Shown here one piece after another: positions 21,658 through 32,993 of a DNA stretch of 64,000 bases (its first letter is position 1; each line of letters starts with the position of its first letter). The position numbers and the translations under genes were made by a program. Source of the DNA: Silene latifolia (Eukaryota; Streptophyta; Magnoliopsida; Caryophyllales; Caryophyllaceae); assembly GCF_048544455.1 (NCBI RefSeq), contig NC_133536.1, forward strand, positions 37,218,652-37,282,651. Reading direction: 5' to 3'. The notes below the pieces were generated by a model. That model was not told where the DNA came from and did no database searches. It saw only the letters and a list, made by a program, of their open reading frames with translations.

Positions 21658-21852
21658 TAATTAGATATATAATTAATAGTTAGTTAAAGAAAGTCAGAGT
21701 TAGTTACACTAAGTCAAAGTTAGTTGAGTAGTTGGTTTAAGTAGTTAGAGTAACTACTATATATACCACCTTACATATTTCATTGTAAACACACAATTAT
21801 AACACAAAATTAATACAATTCATTCAATATTTCTCTTCTCTATTATGCTTCA
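21658..21852 (+). repeat. Copia 3' LTR, short (about 195 bp)
   Basis: It begins after the polypurine tract as TAATTAGATATA (the expected TG start is mutated) and contains TATATATA near 21757. It is inferred to end at TTATGCTTCA (21852). The partner LTR is outside the window, so both limits are approximate. Confidence 0.55.
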
Positions 21853-22619
21853 TTTAATATCATAATTCTTTAATTGGAAATGTTGGAAAGTGGAAAAATG
21901 ATTGGGTTGGTGACTTATGTCGTGACCTTCTACTTGGGAGGGTGAAAATGGGTCAAGATTAATAAGATGTGATTAAGAGGAAAAATTTTGATGACCCGAT
22001 TAAGTTGACCTTCTGCTTGGGGATGGTCTAATTAAAGTACAAAACACACAAATATCTGAAAGATTAAAATGCATAAAGACTCTAACGAAAGCATGTAGGA
22101 CTAATGTAGAAGACCACGTAATTATTCGTGGTACGGCAAGTTGAAGATTAGTGACATATCTACGTAACTCTTGATTTAAAAAAGCACAAAGTAAACAACA
22201 AAAAATGAGTGATTATTGGATTAAAAGCAAAGCATGATGAATTAATCAATTGAAAGTGCTTAAAATGAACCAATAACTCAATAAGGATAGACTTAAAAGA
22301 ATTAATACGTAGGAAACCACCTTGAATTATGTAATTTGATTGCTCTAAAAGAGAGCTCTCTTAACCAATTAAAAGGGGATTAACAAAAGATTAGTGCTTC
22401 ACTTGCTTTATTCTCCACCATTGTTGTCTTATCAAAAGTTTGGTATTTGGTGAATGTTGTTTGTCTTTAGGGATGATTAGAAGCACTACTTGTCTATAAT
22501 ACCTATTTTAGCCAAACCATATCCCTACTTAAAAAAATCACCCAAACATAATCAATCTTTCTAGCTAATTGCTAAAAAAAATTAGACTTAGCTTTTGATT
22601 TTTTTGACTTAAAATTACT

Positions 22620-22985
22620 CCCTTAAGTTCAGTTTAGCTTTTATAAGTTTGGTTCATAAAAGTCTAGTTCTATAAGTTCAATTCAACTCTTATAAGTTCA
22701 GTTAAGAAAAGTTGAACTCCTATAAGTTCAGTTTAATTCAGAAAAGTTAAGCTCCTATAGCTCAGTTTGACTCTTAGCTTATAAGTTCGGTTCAGAAAAG
22801 TCAAGCTCCTATAGACTCAGTTTAGCTCCTCTAAATTCGGTTAAGAAAAATTCAGTTCAATTCAATACTCATTTTTTTTTATAAGTTCAGCTTCTATAAG
22901 GCTATAAGTTCAATTTAAAAGTTAAATTCAGTTCAATTTAAAAAAGTTAAGCTTATGTAAATTTAGTCCAAACAAGTAATAAGGT
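22620..22985 (+). repeat. Degenerate AAGTTCAGTT minisatellite
   Basis: Recurring words TATAAGTTCAGTT and GAAAAGTTAAGCTCCTATA alternate about every 45-50 bp. Many point changes make the period irregular. Confidence 0.7.
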
Positions 22986-23392
22986 AGGTTTGGGGTTTGT
23001 GACTTCGAGATTATGGCAAATTTTAACCATTTTAATTCCCTGATAAGGTTTAGAACAATTATCTTTTTTCTGTTCTTTTCTATATGTTTGATTGTTCAAC
23101 TACAAATTAGTCCTACGATTTTAGAAGATGTCGGAATGAAATTAACAAATTTCTCTTTCACACAGAAATAAATAATACGGAGTATTGTGGATTGTGGATT
23201 GTGGAAGATCGTCAAAAATAGGTCATCAAGTTAAACTATTTTGTGTTATACGGAATATCAGTAGTATCCATGGATATAGAACGAGACATAAACTTGAGGA
23301 TACGTGCACTTTTCTATGAATATTAAGAAGTTGATGGCTAATTAAATCCTAGATTAGGACAATGACAACTACTTATTAGAGCCCGTTAAGGT

Positions 23393-23568
23393 CAGTGGTG
23401 GATTTAGGGGGACTAACAGGGATAGTCGTCCCCGCTAGACATTGAAAATTTCGTATTTTTTAGTTAAGATTTTCAATTTTTTTTGAGGTTTACTTTGTGT
23501 CATTACCAATTCGCCTCCGTTGAGATTTTTCACCCCCTAGCTAAGGAAAAATCCCGACTTCGCCACTG
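23393..23568. mobile_element. hAT-type MITE (176 bp)
   Basis: Ends CAGTGGTGGATT and GACTTCGCCACTG are imperfect inverted repeats of the CAGTGGCGGA type. Flanking 8-bp duplications are GTTAAGGT (23385-23392) and GTTAAGGG (23569-23576). No ORF. Confidence 0.8.
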
Positions 23569-24236
23569 GTTAAGGGGTTGCCTATAAGGAAGTATCTCTA
23601 CTTGAAGCATAGAGAGGAAGAAATTCATGTGTAAATGAATTGCCATTTTATATCAAATATCCATATGCATATACTCCAACTATTTTTGTAAACCATGTAT
23701 GTACTTATAGTAATCAAAATGTAGCCACTACCTAAAACTAGTTACACTTTGGCTTTGATCACTAAGTTTATAAATTGACAAAAGTAATTTCATACAAGGG
23801 AATTATTGATAGAAAAACCCTAGGCTTAACCACCACCACCCATCAAAAGCAAGGAGAAATTTCCTAATAATACAAGTATTTTCATAAAGTTTGCAATTAA
23901 TAAAACTTCTCTATCTAACTCTTGCAATTCGAACGTCGTTATTTATTTTCTCAATTCGTTAGATTATGTATAACTATCATTACTTAGTACGAAGTGTAAG
24001 ATCGTGACATTTAGCACATATATACTTTTTAATACTTCGTATTTCATAAAAAAGTGCAATTTATCGCGGTTTAAATGTCATCTATTAATTCATTTAATTA
24101 CTCATTAGAAAGTTATGGGTCAATTTCAATTCTTCTTATCCCGGTACTCATAAGTATAACCACTTTAAGATTATCGATCCAGTATATCTTGTATATATTG
24201 ACTTCAATTTTATTAACAAAACTTAAATTTTAATTA

Positions 24237-24250
24237 CTACTCCCTCCATC
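24237..24250 (+). repeat. Stowaway-like terminal fragment
   Basis: TACTCCCTCCATCC resembles the Stowaway terminal consensus after a TA. No matching inverted end was found within several hundred bases, so it is at best a remnant. Confidence 0.3.
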
Positions 24251-24659
24251 CTAACCACCAAGATATCTACGTATCATTTTATGTGAGATTTTCCTCACAT
24301 ATTTCATTGCAACATATTTTATTTGTAGTATCAATTTTGATGACAATTAGCCATATCATGTCCGTAAAAAAATCCACTAGTAGAGTTGAGCCCCAACAAA
24401 AGGAAAGTGGTCTCATCTCACCTTTATATATGATTTTATATTAATTAAAATAACATAGAGATGACATTCTTTACCTATAAAATTAATCATTGTGTTATCT
24501 TTATCTAACTAGAAATGCAACTCATACATAAAGTTCATGTCTTTTGCACCAGCCTAAACAACAAGAAGACACAATTTCATGCATTTGCCTGATAATTAAC
24601 AAATAAATACAGCATTGAATTACAAGATTAACAGAATTTGAGAGATTCTCCTAAACATC

Positions 24660-25811
24660 ATGGGCTTCTTGCCATTAACCAAGAACTTATGCTTGCTTTT
24701 ACTCGTTATTTCAGCCTCATTTTTATCAATTTCATCCGCAGGTAAGTTAATTTTTGCCTTATACGAAGTAGGTCGCATTCCCTCTAAGTTTGAATTCACA
24801 AACTTAAATGATTAGGCATTCATTATCGTAAAACTGTTAGTCTAGTGGTTACGACAGAATTCTTGAGAATGGTAGGTCGCATTCTTTAATTTGTAAGTTT
24901 GAATTAACAAATCTCTTTGTTCCTGTGTCTACAAAATTTAAAACAATCTTGTTGAAATGTATACATGCATATATTAATACCTAAAGTACGAGTGCATGCA
25001 ATGGTGCATGCATGTGATGTTACATAGATAAGCAAATTGAAGCATTCAAAGCTATAAATAAACTGAGCTGCTTTAATTGATTAATGATTTGTAGGTCGCC
25101 AACACAAGTTTATTTCCACGACAAGCTTGACCCAGGAAAGTCTAGGCGCAAATGAGGTGACCTACTTACTCATACTTTTGTTTCCATTCTCCCTTTTTGT
25201 TGAAATTTTCTTTCTTCTTTTCGAGTTTTAGCCGTTTTACCCGTTTTAAGGTAGAAGAAAACTAAAAAAAAAAGTGATCATCTGATTGGCTTATAACAAT
25301 ACAACATCTGATGAAAAACAAATGTTACTCCGACTGATCTAATTTCCCCACATACCCATGTCCGACACTCAACACTCGGACAAGGTATGGCACTTCCTGG
25401 TATCTCGTGATAAATTACCAAAATATGCATATTTTCATAAAAATGGCCGAGTCCAACACTTGAACATGCACATTTGTCGAATACTTCTAAACGAGTCTGA
25501 GCAACATAGACAATAACATTATCTTAGAATTTGAACATTTTGGCATTTTCGTTTGCTTTTACTAGTTCACAAACATTGTAAGTCATTTTGACCGTTCAAA
25601 TTATTGCTTATTCCGTCTTATGTTGTTGAACATTCAATTTGTTTCTTGATTTTACATGCATGTTTGAATGCAGGAAGCATCCAAAAACATAAATGAGAAT
25701 GACGAGTTTTATATCCATGAAAGGCTGCTGAGAGCAAACACACATGATTATGGAAGATATGATGCATCCCCGTCTCTTCCTAGGCCTCGTCACAAACTCA
25801 TCCCTAATTAG
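24660..25811 (+). CDS. CIF-like sulfated peptide hormone precursor (3 exons)
   Basis: Exons 24660-24741, 25095-25156 and 25674-25811 join to a 93-residue precursor. Introns start GTAAGT and GTGACC and end AG. Residues 1-27 form a secretion signal (MGFLPLTKN, then LCLLLLVISASFLSISSA). The middle is variable and charged. The last 21 residues begin DYGRYDASPS and end RPRHKLIPN at the stop. A DY start (tyrosine sulfation by TPST), a Pro-rich middle and a C-terminal KLIPN are diagnostic of CASPARIAN STRIP INTEGRITY FACTOR peptides, which bind the receptor kinases SGN3/GSO1 and GSO2 to control barrier formation. Known CIF1/2 have RPPFK where this has RPRHK. The size fits CIF precursors, and no stop or frameshift is seen. 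The gene is too interrupted to appear as a long ORF. Expression is untested. Confidence 0.85.
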
Positions 25812-26155
25812 TTATCTATTTACGTCTTTACACCCATCATTTCATCATTAGGGTTGGGTTAATTACTATACTATGTTCCATATATCATATTTGGACTCAT
25901 ATTGTACTATATACCTTGTTTAATTAGTATGTTATTTAGTCGTTGAGGAAACTATAATACCCTATTATTAAATTCTTAATAAGGTCATAACTCCATACTA
26001 AATTAATTGGTATACCGAAATAACTGTGAATCTATAGGAATGGGATGAACTGACGAATTTGAGTTCCCGGATTATAACCTTCTAGCACACACACTCACTG
26101 CCTTCTAGCAGACACACTCACCTTAGGGTTCTCTCTACCGATGGGATGTTTAAGA
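25812..26155. other. 3' flank of the CIF-like gene
   Basis: AT-rich, no ORF. CTTCTAGCA(G/C)ACACACTCAC is duplicated at about 26081 and 26102. AGA at 26153-26155 is the left copy of the CACTA target duplication. Confidence 0.5.
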
Positions 26156-26199
26156 CACTACGACAAATAATAGGATCAACAACAGTTAGATAAGATAAT

Positions 26200-26640
26200 A
26201 TACCGTTGTAATACAAAATACGGAACCGTTATTACATCGACCGTTGTTATTATGTTACCACGGTTGTTGAAAAAGCGGAACCGTTATAAAATGTAAATAA
26301 CGGGTTAAAATAACCGTAATACAATATTAAGAACGGTTCAAAAACCATTGTCAATAATATTGAAACCGTGGTAGTATTAGTTGGAATGCTCTACGGAAAT
26401 CTCTGACAACGGTTTTACTGAAACAAAACTGTTGTAAAATATTAAATATGACAATGGTTTATGCTTATTAAACCGTTTTAAATGTCATGAATTCGACAAC
26501 GATTTTATTTCGTTATATCATATTTTTGGCCGTAGCATTATGGATGAATGTGTCAACGGGTTTCTATGTAAATGCGACCGTTGTTAATATATTTATTGAC
26601 CACGGTTTTACTTTTAACTGTAATCGAACTTATAAATATT
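26200..26640. repeat. Left subterminal CACTA repeats
   Basis: Many copies of (A)ACCGTTGT and its complement ACAACGGT in both orientations. In characterised CACTA elements such repeats are binding sites for the element's accessory DNA-binding protein. Confidence 0.8.
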
Positions 26641-26675
26641 TTTTAAAAAAAAATTGTTTTAGCAGGTTCCAGCTG

Positions 26676-27977
26676 TAATACCACATGTTTCGCATCATAG
26701 GGGACTCGGTCGAGTAGGGCTTACTCGGCCGAGTATGTGTTCTGGTGTCGTGAGTTTGGGTTCTGGAGTGTCAGCACTCGACCGAGCACGTTGGTACTCG
26801 GTCGAGTACGTCAGGTACTCGGCCGAGTGCCCGGTCTGTTACGGGTTAATTCCGCGGTTTTGATTAAAATGATTAGAGATTATATAAGTCGTTTGTCAGT
26901 TTCTAAAATCATTTCTTAGAAAAACCTAAACTACGTTTCATTCTCCTCTAATCATCTTCATCAATTCCAAGGCAAAAGTCGTCGATTGTGGGTTCTAGCA
27001 TCTTATTCCGTGTCAATCGCCGTAGTAAGTGTCTTATCTTTGTCGATCTATTGTTGTTCTTATAAGTTAGCAAACCCTAGTGTGGGTTAATTTGGGGGTT
27101 TGGGGTTTGGTCATTGTATGTGTTGTTGATTGTTGATGATCGTTGTTGTAGGTGACGATGTGTTACTTGTTGTGCATTTGTATGATTGGCTGCGGCATAA
27201 CAGATTGCGAGAAGGTAGGGTTTCCCTACTCGGTTTACTTTTTAATGGATTTAAGATTATTTGTTAATTGTTTGTACGATTGATATTGTGATTATCTGCT
27301 GTTGTTGGATTGGAGTTTGGTATTGGTGTAGTTATGGTTGTTGGTGATGTTCGCGAGGTGCGTCCTCGGCTGAGTGGAGTCACTTGCGGGAGTGGCTTCA
27401 CGCCCTTGATTCGCCCTCTGTGGAACCCACCACAGGAGGGGATGTGCACATTAATGAACAGGGTTATGGCTCGTTGATGAGCGGGGATTTGGTGGGCAAG
27501 GCTGCGGTCCCCCACTGGTAGAGCTACACACTTTAGTGTGTAGTCAGTTACATGATGTGATTGGGAGTTGGAGGTGGATTGTGAATAGCTGTTTATCTTA
27601 TCGTACTTGTCTTATTTTGATTATGCAGTAAACTGACCTCGTTGTTGTTTTGTAAATCTGTGGTGATCCATTCGGGGATGGTGAGTAGATTATGATAGGT
27701 GACGATGGTCTTTAGCTTTTGGCACGAGATGGGAGTCATTACTTCGAGTCTAGCTTCCGCTGTCATGAGATTTATCGTTTTAGTTTCAGTTGTTTGAGTA
27801 CTAGTGAACATTGTTTTGGATTTGGTTTTGAAACATGTAATCGTTAATTCTTTATACTTTAATAAATGTTGTTTTGGAAAGGTAACTTTGATAACTAGCC
27901 TCGAAAAATCGAGATGGTGACGGTCTCTCATGCTAGGGTGGTCCTGGTAAAGCACCTTGGTATGTGGGGGTGTCACA
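26676..27977 (+). repeat. Solo LTR related to the TGTAATACC family (1302 bp)
   Basis: It starts TGTAATACCACATG and ends GGGGGTGTCACA. It shares the GC-rich block (27350-27520) and the terminal motif with LTR 12883-14210 but has its own palindrome variants. No primer binding site or internal region adjoins it. Flanks (CCAGC and TCAGG) do not match, so its target duplication has been lost or it formed by unequal exchange. Confidence 0.8.
26704..26828. promoter_or_regulatory. Palindrome array, CTCGGTCGAG/CTCGGCCGAG variants
   Basis: Dyads start at 26704 (ACTCGGTCGAGT), 26723 (ACTCGGCCGAGT), 26776 (ACTCGACCGAGC), 26796 and 26817. Spacing is 19, 53, 20, 21 bp. Only the central two bases vary, so the ACTCG...CGAGT arms are conserved. 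A TATATAAG box is at 26881. Confidence 0.7.
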
Positions 27978-28000
27978 TCAGGAGCTGCTAAAATGTTAAT

Positions 28001-28073
28001 TTTTGCAGTAGCAGGTTCCGCTGAAATGCTACTACAAAATAGCATTTCAGCAGCCGCGTATTGCAAAAATTCA
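28001..28073. other. Foldback (hairpin) sequence
   Basis: GCTGAAATGCTA (28020-28031) and TAGCATTTCAGC (28040-28051) are a perfect 12-bp inverted repeat around an 8-base loop. Outside it, TTTTTGCA and TGCAAAAA extend the stem imperfectly. It could be a small foldback element or a hairpin RNA source. Confidence 0.6.
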
Positions 28074-31000
28074 ATCCTGCATCATCAGAATATTACACAG
28101 ATTGATCTATTCAACCCAATATCAAAATATTATAAACAGGTTGACCAAAACTAAATACACATGGCTCTATATACATACATACATAATGAGCGGACTATTG
28201 ACACTACGCTAATGAAAGAAAATAATTGGCCCACTTATTTCACATGTCGGCGATGTCTTCCTTCGAATAGGTTGGGTCTTCATTGTTGATTAAAAGTTGG
28301 AACTACGAATTAAAATATACTTAATCAAAATAGACAGAATAGGTGGAATATTACACAGAATTCAACCCAAGTTACGTTTGAAATTGTTATTAAAACACAT
28401 TAACCGGTGACTCTATGTTGATATATTTTCCGGTGATAATCTCCCACATGGACCGACAACAGTAAAAGGTGCATTGTTTGTTGTCTGGTTATAGAGGAGA
28501 CTATTATATAAATCACAAACAAATAAGCTAAATTAGATCAACCTCTTGCATAAACATAAATTAAATGATAGGAGTAATTATTAAGAATACATTTACTTTT
28601 ATTGGGACAAAAGTTGGACATATTGCTCCAATTGCTCGAAACACACTAATTCATAAATATATACAAGAAATTATAATTAGCATTTGGCTCAGTAATATTG
28701 ATGGGACATTAAAAGGAGCCTAGTCTTCAAAGGTCATGCAATAACAACTGACATTATAATGTAAGGTTGTAAACTTACTCAGTTATCATCTTTACAAATT
28801 TCTCAGAGGAACTATGTCCGCAAGAGTTAATCCAGTACATTGTGCTTTTTCTCACATTAATTGCCGCTAGCAGCCAATGCTTGCTATGAAATATTGAAAA
28901 TTGAACTGTTAGTTCATATACATGCATGTAAGCGTGTTAATAAATGAATAGAATCGTGATTCATTATAATAAAGTACTATACGTACCTATTCTCATTGTA
29001 TGGGGCAAGTCATAGGCTTTTGGGCGTCGTCAACCGTTGAGCAATTTAATCGATGTGATTTTCGTATGTATCTCCATACACCTTTCGAGAGAACACATCA
29101 GGACTCAAGAATCCGTAGTCATGAGAAACGTATTTCCTCTCAACGATGTGTTCAAAAAGGTACCTATTACGTCAAATGGAACGAAGAATGTTATTTTCAT
29201 TGATGATTTAAATAAATATCCCTATTCGTAAAACCAAATGACAGGTTTTATTAATGAACTTACTTCATCCAAATTAAAATGTTTATAGCATCTAACTCGT
29301 CAAGGTCCAGAAACTGAAACAGTGATTCCCCATCCAATACAGCAAATGTACCTTCGCCAACAATAGCCTTTTCGATCGCAATAATGAGTACATCCCCGGT
29401 AGCTGCCTTTCTTTCAGCCAGCTAGTGCAAAACTCTCAGTGGAGAAGTATTCAATTTTTGCTTATATTCATCGCTCTGATATTTAGGTATAATAGGAGCA
29501 GCAGGCTCCGGTGCAACATAATTAGATGGCTTATAATAGAAGTTGTTTGCTTTAAGTTCGGTCTACAATTTAGAAAAAAAAAATATATACATTACACGAG
29601 ACGTCATATATAATTTAAATAAAAAATAAATAAAAATAAAACACCCACAATCTATTTTTCAAATTATTACTAACTCTTGAATTTTGGGTGGAGAGGCAGT
29701 CGAATCAGTGACTTTAGGTGTTGACGTAGTAGTTCTAAGTTTAGCTATAATGGCTTCGTGTAACTCCTGCAAATGTAAAATTAAAATATTTACTATATGT
29801 TAGATAAGGTTACCCTAATAAATTTAAAGGCGTTCATTATATAAAATGTGTTAGCTTTAGCTTAACTACCCCCGAGATGTCAACATTAATGAATGCTTCA
29901 GGCCATTGCACAAAAGAACCCACGACATCTTACAAACACCAATCAGTAAGTGGTACTCTTAGAGTACCATACTCCTCCAGATATAAGTGGGTCACTTTCA
30001 CTTTCCTAAAATTCTGACATATGGGCCATGAACCTTAACTTCTTGAATCTGGTCGTAATAGAACCCGGGTCCCCTACGAACAGCAATTTTGCAAGTTGGT
30101 ACTTTACGGGCATGGTAGTAAAGAACACAAGGCTTCTTGCAAACGCCCTTCACATTTTTAATTAATTAGTATATATACATACACTACTTTAATTAATAAA
30201 TTTAATTAATTATTATATATACAGAAATTATAAACTAGTCGTAGTAGCTAATACCTCGTCAAAAGCCGGATTTGTCTTTTTTTGGAGATGAGACTAACGT
30301 GTCATTATCAACTACCTCCACCTCCTCTCTCACGGCCTTCATGGCTTCCTCTTCAACTTCCCGATCTTGATCCTTTGACATGTCTTCGGCTCCCATCTCA
30401 TTCTCCTTTGCCATGTCATCCTTCTTTGCCATGTTCTCCTTGGCTTCCTTCTGTACATTAACACTTGTTTACATATAACACGCACTGATTTTCCTAATCA
30501 TATAGCACATTATACGTAAGACATACATATTATTACCTCATCCTCAGTTCGCATGCCCATTTTTTCCTCCTCCTCCCCTACTTCCTTTATGACTTGCCGA
30601 ACCATAACCAACTCTTCTTCAGATGGCTTATCCCCATTTCCACCATTCTCAGTATCAACCTGGCCATTGTTTGTAGCTGTCTAGTAGAAATGAATATGAT
30701 TAAAGTAAGTAGTATTTTTTAGCATATATATTTATAAATTATGTTGAATAAAATACAGTATTTATATACCCTCTCAGAATCATCACTACTCATTGTCCAT
30801 TGAGTAATTTTTCCAAAATACTTAGTGATACCAACATGCGTCGATACCCCTCTCACACAACCTGGATGCTCTACTTTGTCGATTGCCCTAGCAGGAATGT
30901 CATGACGTCCTTGAGGCTTCCATTTTCCTTCCTCTACCTCCTTATCACAGATCCTCTACATACACCAAAAACCATTAAGCAACTAAATTTTATTTAAACT

Positions 31001-31213
31001 CACAATTATATAACTCCGACCACCAGTGGTAGGAGTGACATATTTATTCAAACTTATAATTTTCTCTTTGACTTCCTTATCATATGGAGATACTAACTGT
31101 CCATTCTTAGGAGTGTGAACGGCCACCCAAGTGTCGTGACGATTGACAGTTCCAAGTTTTGGCTTCTATTTATTCATCACATTGATATCCTCTCAAAATA
31201 TTTACGCTTACTA

Positions 31214-31215
<2 letters not shown>

Positions 31216-31283
<68 letters not shown>
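31216..31283. repeat. (TA)n-(GA)n microsatellite
   Basis: About 36 bp of TA repeat followed by about 30 bp of GA repeat, at the left edge of the first TIR element. Confidence 0.95.
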
Positions 31284-31286
<3 letters not shown>

Positions 31287-31482
31287 GGAGAGAGGCCGGA
31301 TCCGGTGAGGCCGTTAATTATGGCGAGGCGGCCGACCTCACCAAATTACTTCATGGTTTTGTGAACCCTGGACTTAATTTCGTGAATCCTAGACCCAATT
31401 TTGTGAATCTAGCATATAAACAAGTGATATTGGACATATACTAAATTTGATAAATACATTATAATCGTATATTTATATTTGT

Positions 31483-31552
31483 TCATCTATGTGGGACTCG
31501 AACCCACACCTTGCGCAATAGCACAATGCTCTACCTTTTGAGCTAATAGATG
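31483..31552 (-). tRNA. tRNA-like sequence with shortened anticodon arm
   Basis: Minus strand: 7-bp acceptor stem CATCTAT/ATAGATG, TA, D arm GCTC..GGTA..GAGC, T arm GTGGGTTCGAGTCCCAC. Between D and T arms there are only 20 bases, where a real tRNA has about 23. TTGTGC...GCGCAA forms an overlong hairpin with no normal 7-base anticodon loop. It is probably a tRNA-derived sequence, not a working tRNA. Confidence 0.5.
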
Positions 31553-31639
31553 ATATAGTACCAAAACTAAATTATGCATAGACAAGTAAAAAGGACATAA
31601 AAGCGTTAGTAACTTTATGTACATGTGAAACATGACACA

Positions 31640-32420
31640 TTGACTTATACAATTATTTCTTACTGCGAGATTAACCAACTTAAGTCCTAACTTCACAAAA
31701 TTAGGTCCAGATTGCACAAAAAACAAATTTCACAAAATTAGGTCTGGAGTTCAAATAATCATGTCTAAGTTTCACAAAATGATCTCTAGGTTTCACAAAA
31801 TAAAATCCAGGTTTCACAAAATCAAGTCGAGATTTCACATAATCAGGTACAAATGTAAGTTCACAAAACTAGCTCAAAGGTTCACAATATTAGCTCCAAC
31901 ATTCACTAAATCTTAACCTATCATCGATACAATTATTTCTTACTATGAAATTAACCAATTTAAGTCCTAGCTTCAATAAATTAGGTCCAGGTTTCACAAA
32001 ATTAGGACTAGAGTTCACATAATCATGTCTAGGTTTCACAAAATCAGATCTAGGTTTCAGAAAATCAAGCTTCACAAAATCAAGTCAAGATTTCACATAA
32101 TCAGGTACAAAGTTCACAAAACTAGCTCTAAGGTTCACAATATTAGCTTCAACATTCACTAAATCTTAACCTATCATCGATACAATTATTTCTTACTACG
32201 AAGTTAACCAATTTAAGTCCTAGCTTTACAAAATTAGGTCCAGGTTTCACAAAATTAGGTCCAGAGTTCACATAATATGTCTAGTTTTCACAAAATTAGA
32301 TCTAGGTTTCACAAAATCAAGTCAAGATTTCACATAATCAGGTACAAAGCTCACAAAACTAGCTCCAAGGTTTACAATATTAGCTCCAACATTCACTAAA
32401 TCTTGACCTATCGTTGATAC
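31640..32420. repeat. Two-level tandem repeat (TTCACAAAATTAGGTCCAGG)
   Basis: A 19-22-bp word GGTTTCACAAAATCAAGTC and variants recur dozens of times. These are grouped in three larger units starting near 31647, 31924 and 32176 with TACAATTATTTCTTACTA and ending with CAACATTCACTAAATCTTAA. Confidence 0.85.
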
Positions 32421-32993
32421 AATTAGTCAATCGCTTTCATAGTAGATTTCACAGCTTGGTGAGTAAGAAGGCTAATTAGCCATAAGATTAGCCAATGTAA
32501 TGGGAGTATGGGACGATGGTGATTTCCCAAACACGACAAAAGTTAAAAGAATCTATGTCTTTCTGAAGGAGTCAAACGACAAACAAGAGTTTCGTGCACC
32601 CTTGGAGAACACCCCATAAAATTTATGAACCTCATACATTATATACAGACTACAGTAACAATTATTGTTTCGGTTAAAACATACATAAAAAAGATTTAAT
32701 AAAAATGTGGAAAAATAGACAGCGTATAATAAGCAACGATTTTCCACACATTTTAATCATCAAAAATGAAGGAGGTATTTTCCTGTCCAATTCAAAACAA
32801 TATCCCTATCTCTTGTGTGACTCACATAGTCAAACTAAGTAGCTGATTGTAGTCGAACGACTCAAACTTGAAATTTAGCTACAACATAAAAACAAACTAT
32901 AAAAGTAAGGAGTTTAGCCCACGGTTCCAAGAACCTTTTAAACTTGGTATTAGACGGCCCTAATTAGATGAAGTAATGAAGTAAAAAACAAAC
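32421..32993. other. Spacer 3' of the F-box/LRR fragment
   Basis: No supported gene. AT-rich, with a short minus-strand ORF at 32553-32747 that shows no family motif. Confidence 0.4.

Larger units (their letters stand above)
1..21852 (+). mobile_element. Decayed Copia LTR retrotransposon hosting two nested elements
   Basis: Its own sequence is 1-145, 12190-12882 and 17755-21852, read in one orientation: leader, gag, zinc knuckle, protease, integrase, reverse transcriptase, RNase H, polypurine tract, 3' LTR. The Ty3/gypsy-like element (146-12189) and a gag-only element (12883-17749) interrupt it. All domains are present but are cut by many stops and frameshifts, so it is an old non-functional copy. 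Confidence 0.85.
21853..24659. other. Host-like intergenic region upstream of the CIF-like gene
   Basis: AT-rich with no supported coding region. It holds a degenerate minisatellite (22620-22985), a hAT MITE (23393-23568) and a single Stowaway-like end (TACTCCCTCCATCC, 24237-24250). A TTTATATATG TATA-like sequence is at about 24423, and (A/T)-rich sequence leads to the ATG at 24660. Confidence 0.6.

Noticed and set aside
25330..25545. A MITE in intron 2 of the CIF-like gene
   Set aside because: ACACTCAACACTCGGACA-type words suggest repeat origin, but no inverted ends or target duplication could be paired.
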